A DNA stretch of 22,817 bases from contig DKXC01000027.1 of assembly GCA_002492045.1 (NCBI GenBank), positions 1 through 22,817 on the forward strand. The letters are read 5' to 3'. Every line of letters begins with the position of its first letter. The stretch's first letter is position 1. The notes beneath the pieces were generated by a model. It was not told the DNA's origin, did no database searches, and saw nothing but the letters and a program-made list of their open reading frames with translations. Shown here one piece after another: positions 7,518 through 14,829 of this stretch. The position numbers and the translations under genes were made by a program. The DNA comes from Micrococcaceae bacterium UBA7136 (GTDB lineage Bacteria > Actinomycetota > Actinomycetes > Actinomycetales > Micrococcaceae).

Positions 7518-8430
7518 AACCACGCTCAGCCAGGCGGTGGGGCGCAGGCAGATCAGCCACATTGATGCCCACCATGGCCTCTCCCAGGCCCCGTGACGCC
7601 TCAGTAATAGCGGCCGGGTCATTGTAGAAGGCAGTGGCCTTAACAATGGCCTTGGCCCGGGCAACCGGATCGCCCGACTTGAAAATACCGGAGCCCACAA
7701 AGACACCGTCCGCACCCAGCTGCATCATCATGGCAGCGTCAGCCGGGGTGGCTACACCGCCAGCAGTAAAGAGAACAACGGGCAGCTTGCCGGTTTCGGC
7801 CACCTCGCGCACCAGCTCATAGGGGGCGGCCAGCTCCTTAGCCTTAACGTAGAGCAGGTCGGGGGCAGTGGCGTTCAGGGCCTGCAGCTCGGCAATCTGG
7901 GCCTTGATAGTGCGAATGTGCTTGGTCGCCTCAGAAACATCACCGGTGCCGGCCTCACCCTTAGATCGGATCATGGCAGCGCCCTCGGTGATACGGCGCA
8001 GGGCCTCGCCCAGGTTGGTGGCGCCGCAGACAAAAGGAACCTTAAAGGGGTGCTTGTCGATGTGGTTGACGTAGTCGGCGGGGGAGAGCACCTCAGACTC
8101 GTCAATGTAGTCCACCTTGAGGTGCTCCAGAATCTGGGCTTCCACAAAGTGGCCGATGCGGGCCTTGGCCATGACGGGAATGGATACAGCCTCGATGATG
8201 CCCTGAATCATGTCGGGGTCGCTCATGCGGGCTACGCCGCCCTGGGCACGGATGTCGGCGGGGACGCGTTCCAGGGCCATGACGGCAACGGCGCCGGCGT
8301 CCTCAGCGATTTTGGCCTGTTCGGGGGTGACAACGTCCATGATGACGCCGCCCTTGAGCATGTCGGCTAGGCCGCGCTTGACCAGGGGGGAGCCGGTGAC
8401 GGTGGGGGTAGAAGTAGTGTTTTCAGTCAT
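7513..8430 (-). CDS. pdxS: Pyridoxal 5'-phosphate synthase lyase subunit PdxS
   Basis: This 305-residue (beta/alpha)8-barrel protein builds PLP from ribose 5-phosphate (or ribulose 5-phosphate), glyceraldehyde 3-phosphate and ammonia from PdxT, in a dodecameric complex. The expected residues are present: Asp32 in MDVVTPEQA, the imine-forming Lys89 in PVMAKARIGHFVEA, Lys157 in RSKGEAGTGDV, and the phosphate-binding glycines near the C-terminal VFVGSGIFKS. The sequence is full length and very well conserved. The ATG start leaves a short N-terminal extension (about 8 residues longer than Bacillus PdxS). The gene is divergent from pdxR across 99 bp carrying PdxR-type half-sites, which marks it as the main PdxR target. 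Confidence 0.99.
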   Translation of the reverse strand: MTENTTSTPTVTGSPLVKRGLADMLKGGVIMDVVTPEQAKIAEDAGAVAVMALERVPADIRAQGGVARMSDPDMIQGIIEAVSIPVMAKARIGHFVEAQILEHLKVDYIDESEVLSPADYVNHIDKHPFKVPFVCGATNLGEALRRITEGAAMIRSKGEAGTGDVSEATKHIRTIKAQIAELQALNATAPDLLYVKAKELAAPYELVREVAETGKLPVVLFTAGGVATPADAAMMMQLGADGVFVGSGIFKSGDPVARAKAIVKATAFYNDPAAITEASRGLGEAMVGINVADLPAPHRLAERGW

Positions 8431-8450
8431 AGCTTCTAGTGTCCTGGGCT

Positions 8451-8498
8451 AAAGTGGTCTAAGACTAGGGCCAGTTTTGGGCAAAGTTTTTAGACCAC
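8451..8498. promoter_or_regulatory. PdxR operator half-sites between pdxS and pdxR
   Basis: GTGGTCTAA (8454-8462, within AAAGTGGTCTAA from 8451) and TTAGACCAC (8490-8498) are perfect inverted 9-mers with centres 36 bp apart. The half-site agrees with the AAAGTGG(W)CTA-type motif that I recall for corynebacterial PdxR. Placement in the divergent promoter region fits control of both pdxS and pdxR by PdxR. Confidence 0.8.
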
Positions 8499-8529
8499 CT
8501 GCCAGTAGCTTGTGTAAGGAGGGGCCGTT

Positions 8530-10053
8530 GTGGCTGCTTATTCTCGTTTTGACCGTCTGCCGGTGAACCTGAGTCGGTCGGCTTCGGCCTCTCTGCCTGC
8601 CCAGCTGGCCGAGCAGATTCGAGCCCTGGTTCTGCAGGGGGTTCTGCAGGCGGGGGAGGCCCTACCTTCTAGTCGGGCTCTGTCCCAGCAGCTTAATGTT
8701 TCACGTGGAACGGTTGTTTTTGCCTACGAACAGCTGGTGGGGGAGGGCTACCTGACGGCCAGCCCCGGCGGCACCAGGGTAGCCAGTCAGCTAGCCCCCC
8801 TGACCGATTCCCAGCAGATCCAGCCTGCTAGCCCCAAGCGGCAAAAGACCAGTGGGCCTACCTTTCAAACCCCAGCAGAATCGGCCCAGCCACCTACTCC
8901 AGCTAGCCAAGAGACAGCCCTAGATCTGCGTCCGGGCATACCCGATACCTCCCTGCTGGCCAGCGCCAGTTGGCGGGCCGCCTGGCGTCAGGCCGCAGCC
9001 AGCCCCGGGCGGACCTTCCCACCCGCAGGCTCCCCCCAGCTGCGCCAGCAACTAGCCCAGCACCTGCGCCTGACCCGCTCCGTCCTGCGCGACCCCCAAG
9101 ACCTTATGGTGACGGCCGGGGCCAGGGACGGTTTCCGCCTGGTGCTCACCGCCCTACGGCTCAAGGTTCGAGGCAGGCCCCTGCGGATTGCGGTTGAGAA
9201 CCCTGGCTATCCCTCTCTGCAGCGGATTCCCCTAGCTTTTGGCCACCAGATTCTACCTGTTGAGGTTGACCAGGACGGCCTGCAGCCCGCCCTCCTGCCC
9301 ACCGGCCCGGAGCGTCCAGACCTGGTGCTACTAGCGCCCAGCCACCAGTACCCCCTGGGGGCCTCCATGCCGGTCAGCCGCCGTCTGGAACTGCTGGCCT
9401 GGGCCAGAAAAAATGGGGCCTACATTCTTGAAGACGACTACGACTCCGAACTGCGCTACCGGGGCGACCCCCTGCCCGCCTTGGCTGCCCTGGACCAGGC
9501 GGGGGCGGAGCGGGTTATTACCCTGGGGTCTTTCTCTAAATTGCTGGCTCCGGGCCTTAACCTGGGTTTTCTGCTGCTACCGGCCCACCTGCGGCAGGAG
9601 CTGATAGGTTTGCGGGCTGACCTGGGAAACCCGGTGTCTTCCCTGACCCAGGAGGCTTTGACCCTTTTTCTGGCCTCTGGTGGGTTGCGTCGCCACACGG
9701 CCCGCATGCGCCGCATCTATACGGCCCGCCGTCAGCTGCTACTGACCGGCCTGGATAACCTGCCCCGCGGGCGGGTGCTCCCTATGGACGGTGGCCTGCA
9801 CACGGTTATTCACCTGCCCGGCCTGGGCGCTGCTGAGGAGGCCCAGCTGGTGGCCCGCCTGGCTGAGGCTGGCTTGCTGGTAGAAGCCCTGGGCCCCTAC
9901 TGGTCGCCCCAGCGGACGTCCGGCCAGGGGAACCAAGAGCGGGCCGAGCCTTGGCGGGGGCTGGTACTGGGTTTCGGCGGGGTGCCCGACCGCAAGTTGG
10001 AGCAGGGCCTGGGCTTGCTGCGGCAGGTGCTCAGGGAGCTGGCTCCTGGCTAA
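8530..10053 (+). CDS. pdxR: MocR-family transcriptional regulator PdxR
   Basis: A 507-residue MocR/GntR regulator. A winged-helix domain (about 20-85) includes the recognition segment LPSSRALSQQLNVSRGTV. It is followed by a Pro/Gln-rich linker (about 90-130) and a fold-type I aminotransferase-like domain that binds PLP as effector. Landmarks are NPGYP at 224-228, EDDYDSELRY at 301-310, and the PLP-Schiff base Lys337 in GSFSK. The start is GTG at 8530 with an AAGGAGG ribosome site. It is divergent from pdxS. PdxR proteins activate pdxST when PLP is low and usually repress themselves. The 3' part is GC-rich like other host genes. Confidence in the specific PdxR role comes from the neighbourhood and the operator. 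Confidence 0.95.
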   Translation: MAAYSRFDRLPVNLSRSASASLPAQLAEQIRALVLQGVLQAGEALPSSRALSQQLNVSRGTVVFAYEQLVGEGYLTASPGGTRVASQLAPLTDSQQIQPASPKRQKTSGPTFQTPAESAQPPTPASQETALDLRPGIPDTSLLASASWRAAWRQAAASPGRTFPPAGSPQLRQQLAQHLRLTRSVLRDPQDLMVTAGARDGFRLVLTALRLKVRGRPLRIAVENPGYPSLQRIPLAFGHQILPVEVDQDGLQPALLPTGPERPDLVLLAPSHQYPLGASMPVSRRLELLAWARKNGAYILEDDYDSELRYRGDPLPALAALDQAGAERVITLGSFSKLLAPGLNLGFLLLPAHLRQELIGLRADLGNPVSSLTQEALTLFLASGGLRRHTARMRRIYTARRQLLLTGLDNLPRGRVLPMDGGLHTVIHLPGLGAAEEAQLVARLAEAGLLVEALGPYWSPQRTSGQGNQERAEPWRGLVLGFGGVPDRKLEQGLGLLRQVLRELAPG

Positions 10054-10061
10054 GACCTCCA

Positions 10062-10112
10062 CTTCTTTTCTCTTGACCCTGGAGATTTTCTCGGGGTCAA
10101 GAGAAAAAGAAG
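10062..10112 (+). terminator. Long stem-loop after pdxR
   Basis: TTTTCTCTTGACCC (10066-10079) pairs perfectly with GGGTCAAGAGAAAA (10094-10107). The stem extends by CTTC/GAAG across a single bulged A. The stem of about 18 bp starts 9 nt after the pdxR stop. No U-tract follows, so it is a probable rather than canonical terminator. Confidence 0.6.
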
Positions 10113-10138
10113 GGGACGATAGGAACTAAGCTAGAGGG

Positions 10139-10723
10139 GTGACTTCTCAAACTCAGCAGACTCCGGGGCAGGGTGGCCCCCGAATCCCGTCCCCCGCCCC
10201 CCAAGGTGCCCTGACTCGGCCGGTTCTGGTGCAGGCCCTGGTCTTCCTGACCTTCGGCCTAATTACGGTCTTTCTGCAGGAGCCTTCCCTGGTTGCTGCT
10301 AGCGTCCTGCTGGCCCTCTACCTGCTGGCTTTGGGTGCTAGCTCCTACTATTTTTCGCGGTCTCTTGGGCTGGATGACCCTGCCCTGGGGCGGGCCTTGG
10401 CTTCTTTGGGGCTGGTTTTGATGGCCGCTGGTGGCCTGCTGTTGGTGCTGCAGCCACACGCCTTTCCCCTAGCCCTGATTTCTTCTCTGGCTCTGGGTGT
10501 AACTGGTCTTTTTAAGTTGCTGGCTGCCGGACGCCCGTCCGCTGGCCCCTTGGCCCGGGACTGGCGGTTGGAGGGGATTGTGCTTATGCTGTCTGCCCTG
10601 GGCCTGCCCCTGCTGGCTGACTTGGGGGCTAAGGCCCTGCTGGGGACGGCCGGTGCTAGCGCCCTGGTGGCCGGTATCTTTGGCCTGATTGGGGCCTTGA
10701 GTCCGGGCGGGAAGAAGTCTTAG
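10139..10723 (+). CDS. HdeD/DUF308-like integral membrane protein
   Basis: A 194-residue protein with a hydrophilic, Pro/Gln-rich N-terminus (about 1-27) followed by about six membrane helices. These are arranged as repeated hairpins with Gly-rich turns (FGLITVFLQEPSLVAAS, GLVLMAAGGLLLVLQPHAF), the pattern of DUF308/HdeD proteins. A short basic C-terminus (GGKKS) follows. The start is GTG at 10139 with only a weak ribosome site (AGAGG-like). It lies downstream of pdxR but behind a strong stem-loop, so it is probably transcribed separately. HdeD is linked to acid tolerance in Escherichia coli; in actinobacteria the role is unknown. Confidence 0.7.
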   Translation: MTSQTQQTPGQGGPRIPSPAPQGALTRPVLVQALVFLTFGLITVFLQEPSLVAASVLLALYLLALGASSYYFSRSLGLDDPALGRALASLGLVLMAAGGLLLVLQPHAFPLALISSLALGVTGLFKLLAAGRPSAGPLARDWRLEGIVLMLSALGLPLLADLGAKALLGTAGASALVAGIFGLIGALSPGGKKS

Positions 10724-10846
10724 ACTCGGACGGGTCTTTAAAATTGCAGGTTTCTGCTTAATCCTTTCAGTCTGGGCGAGGTGGCCCGGTTCGGGGGCCT
10801 TGACCCCGTAAACTGAGGGGAGCAGATTTTCAGGAGGAAGAAAGCC

Positions 10847-11254
10847 GTGACCGACACTCAGGAACCGAAGAAGCCTAACTTCACCAGCCAGGTGCGAGGC
10901 TCACTCATGATTGCCTTTGGGCTGGCGGCTGTTGCCTTCCTGGGCACGGTAGTTTTTGCGACCGGAGGCACCCAGAACGCACCCCAGTTTGTGCTGGCCC
11001 TGACCATTGCCGGGGCAGTCTTTGTGGTAACCCTGGTAGGTTGCGCCACCCTAATCCTGGTGGAGCGCCCCAACGACCCCCAGCTGGGCCAGGGAACCGG
11101 TATTAACCGGTCATCCGCCAAGCTCTACGCCGAGGCTAAGGCCCGCCGAGAAGCTGAAGCCAAGCGGCAGGAAGAAGCCGAGCAGGCCCGCCTGGCTGCC
11201 CGAATCGACGCTGCTCACGCCGCCGAAAAGGCCCAGAAGAAGGGCAAGCAGTAG
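10847..11254 (+). CDS. Small membrane protein with charged coiled-coil tail
   Basis: A 135-residue protein of no recognised function. A polar N-terminus (about 1-16) precedes two membrane helices at about 18-40 and 47-70. A cytoplasmic C-terminal helix very rich in Ala, Glu, Lys and Arg (AEAKARREAEAKRQEEAEQARLA and on) is predicted by eye to form a coiled coil and ends KKGKQ. The GTG start has an excellent AGGAGGAAG ribosome site. A 123-bp gap separates it from the gene upstream, and a canonical terminator follows at 11286, so it is likely monocistronic. Its composition matches host genes. Confidence 0.75.
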   Translation: MTDTQEPKKPNFTSQVRGSLMIAFGLAAVAFLGTVVFATGGTQNAPQFVLALTIAGAVFVVTLVGCATLILVERPNDPQLGQGTGINRSSAKLYAEAKARREAEAKRQEEAEQARLAARIDAAHAAEKAQKKGKQ

Positions 11255-11285
11255 AGCGCCTAGCTTTATCTCATGAATCGATTTT

Positions 11286-11325
11286 GGGTCTGTGGCCGTT
11301 TTAGGCGCAGGCCCTTTTTCTTCTT
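11286..11325 (+). terminator. Intrinsic terminator after the coiled-coil membrane protein gene
   Basis: GGGTCTGTG (11286-11294) pairs with CGCAGGCCC (11306-11314) over 9 bp, counting two G-U pairs. The U-rich run TTTTTCTTCTT (11315-11325) follows directly. It ends just before the stop codon of the convergent XRE gene. Confidence 0.8.
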
Positions 11326-11326
11326 C

Positions 11327-11632
11327 CTAGTAGTCATAGTTGACCCTGACGCGCTGGGGGAGTTGTTCGTTGGCGCGGAGACGGCCGACGTCCGTCTGGT
11401 AGGGATCGGTGGCATCAAGAACCCGGTCTAGCATGCCCAAAACCTTGATGACGGTCAGCAGGATATCGCTGCGGACGGGCTGACCCTGCTCAATCTTGCG
11501 GAGGGTGATGACGCTGGTTCCGGCCCGCTGGGCCACCATCTGGGCGGTGAGGCCCATGAGTTTGCGCTGGTTTTTGAGCTGCTGGCCTAGGGTTCGCTGG
11601 GCCCGTCGAACGGGTAGAGGGACATATTTCAT
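11327..11632 (-). CDS. XRE-family helix-turn-helix regulator (HipB-like), partner missing
   Basis: A 101-residue DNA-binding protein. After a basic N-terminus (MKYVPLPVRRAQ) comes a Cro/CI-type HTH at about residues 13-70, LTAQMVAQRAGTSVITLRKIEQG. It is followed by the conserved tail DPYQTDVGRLRANEQLPQRVR. This is the form of actinobacterial XRE antitoxins that normally sit directly upstream of a HipA-type kinase toxin. Here the stop codon is followed only by the convergent terminator and gene at 10847-11254, with no hipA. It may be an orphan antitoxin, a solo regulator, or the scar of a lost toxin. The start ATG is supported by the upstream repeat-rich operator region. Confidence 0.88.
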   Translation of the reverse strand: MKYVPLPVRRAQRTLGQQLKNQRKLMGLTAQMVAQRAGTSVITLRKIEQGQPVRSDILLTVIKVLGMLDRVLDATDPYQTDVGRLRANEQLPQRVRVNYDY

Positions 11633-11651
11633 GCCAACCTCCCTTCTGCTT

Positions 11652-11707
11652 TAAGAGTAAGAACTCTATCTCTTATCTGACTTAAGTGATACTATTCTAT
11701 CTCTTAT
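11652..11707. promoter_or_regulatory. Operator-like repeats upstream of the XRE gene
   Basis: CTATCTCTTAT occurs exactly twice (11666-11676 and 11697-11707; 31-bp spacing). AGAGT/ACTCT form an inverted repeat around AAGA at 11654-11667, and CTTAAG lies between the copies. Repeated TATCTCTTA-type sites in front of a HipB-like gene suggest autorepressor binding. Confidence 0.6.
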
Positions 11708-11921
11708 TTTTAAGGCGCCGCACGCTCCTTACGATGTCGCGGGCGGTGGTCGCCGTGGCTAAGCAGGAGAATAACCCCACGAGTATCGGACTCACGCAGT
11801 ACCTCGATCCGTCGTACTGGACCTGGGCTGTCGAGGATGCGAACGGGGCCGCGCTGGCGAAAGTAGGCGACCAGGGTTCTCGAGGGCAAGCGCGCGGAGC
11901 GCGTGAGGCAGCCCTGGCGAG
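11708..11921. other. Gene-free GC-rich segment at the left edge of the island
   Basis: About 210 bp between the XRE operator and the cmtR promoter. Frames open on both strands (about 75-80 codons) encode nothing I recognise, and none has a convincing ribosome site. It may be the leftover of a gene at the island border, but no family can be named. Confidence 0.45.
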
Positions 11922-11969
11922 TCGACAATAAGTCAGCCATTACTGTATAGTTCAGTGCATGCTGACTAT
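11922..11969 (+). promoter_or_regulatory. cmtR promoter and overlapping operator; leaderless start
   Basis: A -35-like TCGACA (11922-11927), an 18-bp spacer and a -10 TATAGT (11946-11951) place transcription start at or near the A of the ATG at 11959, and no ribosome site precedes it. An imperfect palindrome, ATAGTTCAG (11947-11955) with CTGACTAT (11962-11969), overlaps the -10 and the start codon. It is a natural binding site for the ArsR/SmtB-type repressor. Confidence 0.65.
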
Positions 11970-12318
11970 TGCTTCTCGCCTCGACGTCATGAACCGGCTG
12001 GGCCGGGCCATGGCGGACCCGACGCGCTCCCGGATTCTGATGACCCTGCTCGACGGCCCGAGCTACCCGGCCGTGCTCTCACGCGAGCTGGAGCTGACTC
12101 GCTCGAACGTCTCCAACCACCTGACCTGTCTGCGCGACTGCGGCATCGTCGTTGCCGAGCCGGAGGGTCGCCAGACCCGCTACGAGATCGCCGACCCGCA
12201 TCTGGTGGCGGCGCTCACCGCACTGGTGGACGTGACGCTCGCTGTCGACGAGCACGCGCCCTGCGTGGACTCTTCGTGCACAGTGCCGGGTTGCTGCGGG
12301 ACGGGAGCGGGCGCGTGA
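11959..12318 (+). CDS. cmtR: CmtR-type ArsR/SmtB metal-sensing repressor (Cd/Pb)
   Basis: A 119-residue winged-helix repressor of the ArsR/SmtB family. Its fold matches mycobacterial CmtR: LGRAMADPTRSRILMTLLDG at the start, the recognition helix ELTRSNVSNHLTCLRDCG, and the wing EPEGRQTRYEI. The three cysteine ligands of the CmtR Cd(II)/Pb(II) site fall at exactly the same numbers, Cys57, Cys61 and Cys102. Extra cysteines follow near the C-terminus (107, 112, 113). The protein should repress its own operon and release DNA on binding Cd(II) or Pb(II). The promoter suggests a leaderless mRNA. Its stop overlaps the start of the ATPase by 4 nt, which implies translational coupling. Confidence 0.95.
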   Translation: MLTIASRLDVMNRLGRAMADPTRSRILMTLLDGPSYPAVLSRELELTRSNVSNHLTCLRDCGIVVAEPEGRQTRYEIADPHLVAALTALVDVTLAVDEHAPCVDSSCTVPGCCGTGAGA

Positions 12319-14222
12319 GCGCGGCGTGCGGCTGCGACGAGCCGGAGACCCGGGTCGGCGAGGAAGCCGAGGAGGCGGCGCGTCCCTGGTGGCGGGACCG
12401 CGGGATCATGGTCCCGGTCTTCTCCGGCGTCGCCTTCCTGACCGGCCTGGCCCTGGAATGGACAGGGGCGGAGGTCCCGGCGCTGGTGGCGTTCTGGATC
12501 GGCCTACTGCTGGGCGCGTCGACGTTCACCCCGGGCGCGATCCGCAAGCTGTTCAAGGGCAAGCTGGGCATCGGCCTGCTGATGACGATCAGCGCGGTCG
12601 GCGCGGTGATCCTCGGCTACGTCGAGGAGGCCGCGGCCTTGGCGTTCCTGTACTCCATCGCCGAAGCGCTGGAGGACAAGGCCATGGACCGCGCCCGCGG
12701 CGGGCTGCGGGCGCTGCTCAAGCTCGTCCCGGAGACCGCGACCATCCGCCGCGACGGAGCATCGGTCGAGGTCGCGGCGAAGGACCTGGCTGTCGGTCAG
12801 CTGATGCTGGTGCGGCCGGGTGAGCGGATCGCGACCGACGGCATCGTCCGCACGGGACGCTCCAGCCTGGATACGTCCGCGATCACTGGCGAGTCGATTC
12901 CGGTCGAAGTCGAACCCGGCGACACCGTCTCCGCGGGCGCGATCAACACCGCTGGGGCGCTCGAGGTCGAGACGACCGCGGCGGGCACCGACAACTCGCT
13001 GACCACAATCGTCGACCTGGTGGAGAAGGCTCAGGCAGAGAAGGGCGACCGCGCCCGCCTCGCCGACCGCATCGCCCGGCCCCTCGTCCCGGGCGTACTG
13101 ATCCTCGCCGCCCTCGTCGCGATCATCGGGTCGCTGCTCGGCGACCCGGAGCTGTGGATCACCCGCGCCCTCGTCGTGCTCGTGGCGGCATCTCCCTGCG
13201 CGCTGGCGATCTCGGTGCCGCTGACCGTGGTGGCCGCGATCGGGTCGGCGAGCAAGTTCGGCGTGATCATCAAGTCCGGGGCCGTGTTCGAACGGTTCGG
13301 CGTGATCCGCCACGTCGCCGTCGACAAGACCGGCACCCTGACCCGCAACGAGCCCGCCGTCACCGCCGTCCTCACCACCGAGGGCGTGACCGAGAAGCAG
13401 GTGCTGGCCTGGGCCGCCGCGCTCGAGCAGCACAGCACCCACCCCCTTGCGGCCGCGATCACCGCCGCGGCCCCCGGGGCCCCCGCGGCTGACGGTGTGA
13501 CCGAGCAGGCCGGGCACGGCATCGAGGGAACCCTCGACGGTGCGCGGATCACGGTCGGCAGCCCCCGCTGGCTCGACGCCGGGACGCTCGGCGAGCAGGT
13601 TGCTGGGCTGGAGGAGCAGGGCATGACGGTCGTGATTGTGCACCGCGACGGCACGCCGGTCGCCGCAATTGGCGTCCGCGACGAGCTGCGTCCCGAGGTC
13701 CCCGAGGTCGTCCGCACCCTCGCCGCACAGGGCATCGGGGTCACCATGCTCACCGGCGACAATGCTCGCACCGCCCGCGCCCTCGCCGCCCAAGCCGGGA
13801 TCGGCGACGTGCGTGCCGAGCTGCGCCCGGAGGACAAGGCCGCCGCGATCACAGAACTCGGAGAGAAGGGGGCTGTGGCGATGATCGGCGACGGCATCAA
13901 CGATGCTCCCGCCCTCGCCGCTGCCAACATCGGCATCGCGATGGGCGCGACCGGCTCGGATGCCGCGATTGAGTCCGCCGACGTCGCCTTCACCGGCCAC
14001 GACCTGCGCCTGCTGCCGCGTGCGTTCGACCACGCCCGCCGCGGACGGCACATCATCAACCAGAACATCATCCTTTCGTTGCTGATCATCACCGCCCTGC
14101 TCCCGCTTGCCCTCTTCGGCGTCCTGGGGCTCGCGGCCGTGGTACTCGTGCACGAGATCGCCGAGGTCGTCGTGATCCTCAACGGCCTGCGGGCTGCCCG
14201 GACCCGGAAGAGCGACGCGTGA
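12315..14222 (+). CDS. P1B-type heavy-metal efflux ATPase with SPC motif (Cd/Co/Zn type)
   Basis: A 635-residue P-type ATPase. Phosphorylation site DKTGT has Asp337, the actuator loop is TGES 191-194, and HP is in the nucleotide domain (STHPLA). The hinge is MLTGDN/MIGDGINDAP. The metal-binding membrane helix has SPC (293-295), not CPC, and the last helix carries HE in VLVHEIAEVVVILNGL. Together with a short N-terminus without an HMA domain (only a small CGC motif at 5-7), this places it near the P1B-4 group, which exports Co/Zn/Cd rather than Cu. The GTG start at 12315 overlaps the cmtR stop. The open frame extends upstream through cmtR, but that part is out of frame with known domains. Coupling to CmtR points to Cd or Pb as inducers. 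Confidence 0.93.
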   Translation: MSAACGCDEPETRVGEEAEEAARPWWRDRGIMVPVFSGVAFLTGLALEWTGAEVPALVAFWIGLLLGASTFTPGAIRKLFKGKLGIGLLMTISAVGAVILGYVEEAAALAFLYSIAEALEDKAMDRARGGLRALLKLVPETATIRRDGASVEVAAKDLAVGQLMLVRPGERIATDGIVRTGRSSLDTSAITGESIPVEVEPGDTVSAGAINTAGALEVETTAAGTDNSLTTIVDLVEKAQAEKGDRARLADRIARPLVPGVLILAALVAIIGSLLGDPELWITRALVVLVAASPCALAISVPLTVVAAIGSASKFGVIIKSGAVFERFGVIRHVAVDKTGTLTRNEPAVTAVLTTEGVTEKQVLAWAAALEQHSTHPLAAAITAAAPGAPAADGVTEQAGHGIEGTLDGARITVGSPRWLDAGTLGEQVAGLEEQGMTVVIVHRDGTPVAAIGVRDELRPEVPEVVRTLAAQGIGVTMLTGDNARTARALAAQAGIGDVRAELRPEDKAAAITELGEKGAVAMIGDGINDAPALAAANIGIAMGATGSDAAIESADVAFTGHDLRLLPRAFDHARRGRHIINQNIILSLLIITALLPLALFGVLGLAAVVLVHEIAEVVVILNGLRAARTRKSDA

Positions 14223-14485
14223 CTGCGCAGGACGCCGTTGTCGTCGAGTCGACGGGCGGGGCATCCACGAGGAGTGGGCAGGCGCTCGTCGTCGCCTTCG
14301 TCGTCGCCCTCCTCGTCGCGGCGCAGCTGACCCAGGGTGAGCGGATCCCGCTGGTCGGCGACCTGTTCGTCGGGAACGTCGCCGACGTCTTTGTCGTCGC
14401 TGGTGTTGGCCTGGTATGTCTGAACCTCCTCACGCAGACCCCTCGCACGACAGCTGAGGGTGAACGAACGGAAGAAGCTTCATGA
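14219..14485 (+). pseudogene. Internally deleted LspA-like (signal peptidase II) remnant
   Basis: An 88-residue open frame, GTG start, overlapping the ATPase stop by 4 nt and the next gene by 4 nt. It has one helix reading VVAFVVALLVAAQLTQ, resembling the first LspA helix where VDQLTK is usual. It then reads GERIPLVGDLF, like the segment after it, and jumps at once to GNVADVFVVAGVGLVCL, resembling the final LspA helix with its NVAD motif. The central part, with one catalytic Asp and two helices, is absent, so about half of a normal 160-residue LspA is missing. The reading frame is intact, so a short two-helix protein may still be made. LspA genes do occur beside Cd/Pb efflux genes in other bacteria. 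The homology is judged by eye. Confidence 0.55.
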
Positions 14486-14808
14486 AGGTGGAACTGCTGC
14501 ACATCGCCGACTGCCCGAACACGGGAATCGCCGAAGCCAACGCACGGGCAGCGCTGGACGCTCTCGGACTCGGGGCCGTGCCTGTCGAGCTGGTGACGAT
14601 CGGGACCGAGGCCGAAGCGGCGAACACTGGGTTCGGAGGCTCGCCTACGATTCTCGTCGACGGCATCGATCTGTTCCCGACAACACTCGCTCACTCACTG
14701 GCCTGCCGTGTCTATGCGACTGAGAACGGTTTCGCCGGCGCACCGACGGCAACACAGATCGGTGAGGCGTTGCGCGACCGCATGCAAGGCGGCGAGAGCG
14801 ACCGATAA
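14482..14808 (+). CDS. Thioredoxin-fold protein of metal-resistance operons
   Basis: A 108-residue protein starting at ATG, overlapping the preceding gene by 4 nt (ATGA) with GGAAGAAG upstream. The N-terminal strand VELLHIADCPNTG carries Cys11 in a C-P-N motif at the thioredoxin active-site position. It is followed by VPVELVTIGTEAEA and the conserved GFGGSPTILVDGIDLFP with the proline that faces the active site. A second Cys lies in LACRVYATENG, and GAPTATQIGEAL closes it. Such proteins are often annotated as thioredoxin-like or alkylmercury-lyase-like and travel with mercury and cadmium resistance genes. With a single Cys at the active-site position, a metal or thiol-handling role is more likely than classical disulfide exchange. 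The exact function is unknown. Confidence 0.8.
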   Translation: MKVELLHIADCPNTGIAEANARAALDALGLGAVPVELVTIGTEAEAANTGFGGSPTILVDGIDLFPTTLAHSLACRVYATENGFAGAPTATQIGEALRDRMQGGESDR

Positions 14809-14829
14809 GGCGAGTGTTGCAACCGCGAC

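Larger units (their letters stand above)
11708..14820. mobile_element. GC-rich metal-resistance island (no mobility gene seen)
   Basis: From about 11710 to 14820 base composition rises sharply, third codon positions are almost all G or C, and the CTAG tetranucleotide that is frequent on both sides is not seen. The segment carries cmtR, a P1B ATPase, an lspA-like remnant and a thioredoxin-fold gene in one tight operon. The right border abuts a gutted monooxygenase gene, and the left border abuts the XRE operator. This is good evidence of horizontal acquisition from a higher-GC actinobacterium. I see no transposase, integrase or terminal repeats, so the vehicle is unknown. Confidence 0.65.

Noticed and set aside
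11686..11931. 81-codon plus-strand ORF between the XRE gene and cmtR
   Set aside because: It starts inside the AT-rich operator with no ribosome site and resembles no family; the minus-strand alternatives are equally uninformative.
11955..12314. Upstream extension of the P1B ATPase frame to 11955
   Set aside because: It runs through cmtR in another frame, gives an Arg/Pro-rich sequence with no domain, and the GTG at 12315 overlaps the cmtR stop in the usual 4-nt way.
12504..14264. Long minus-strand open frames opposite the ATPase gene (586 and 383 codons)
   Set aside because: They are products of high GC at third codon positions of the real gene; low-complexity Asp/Gly/Arg-rich protein with no recognisable fold.
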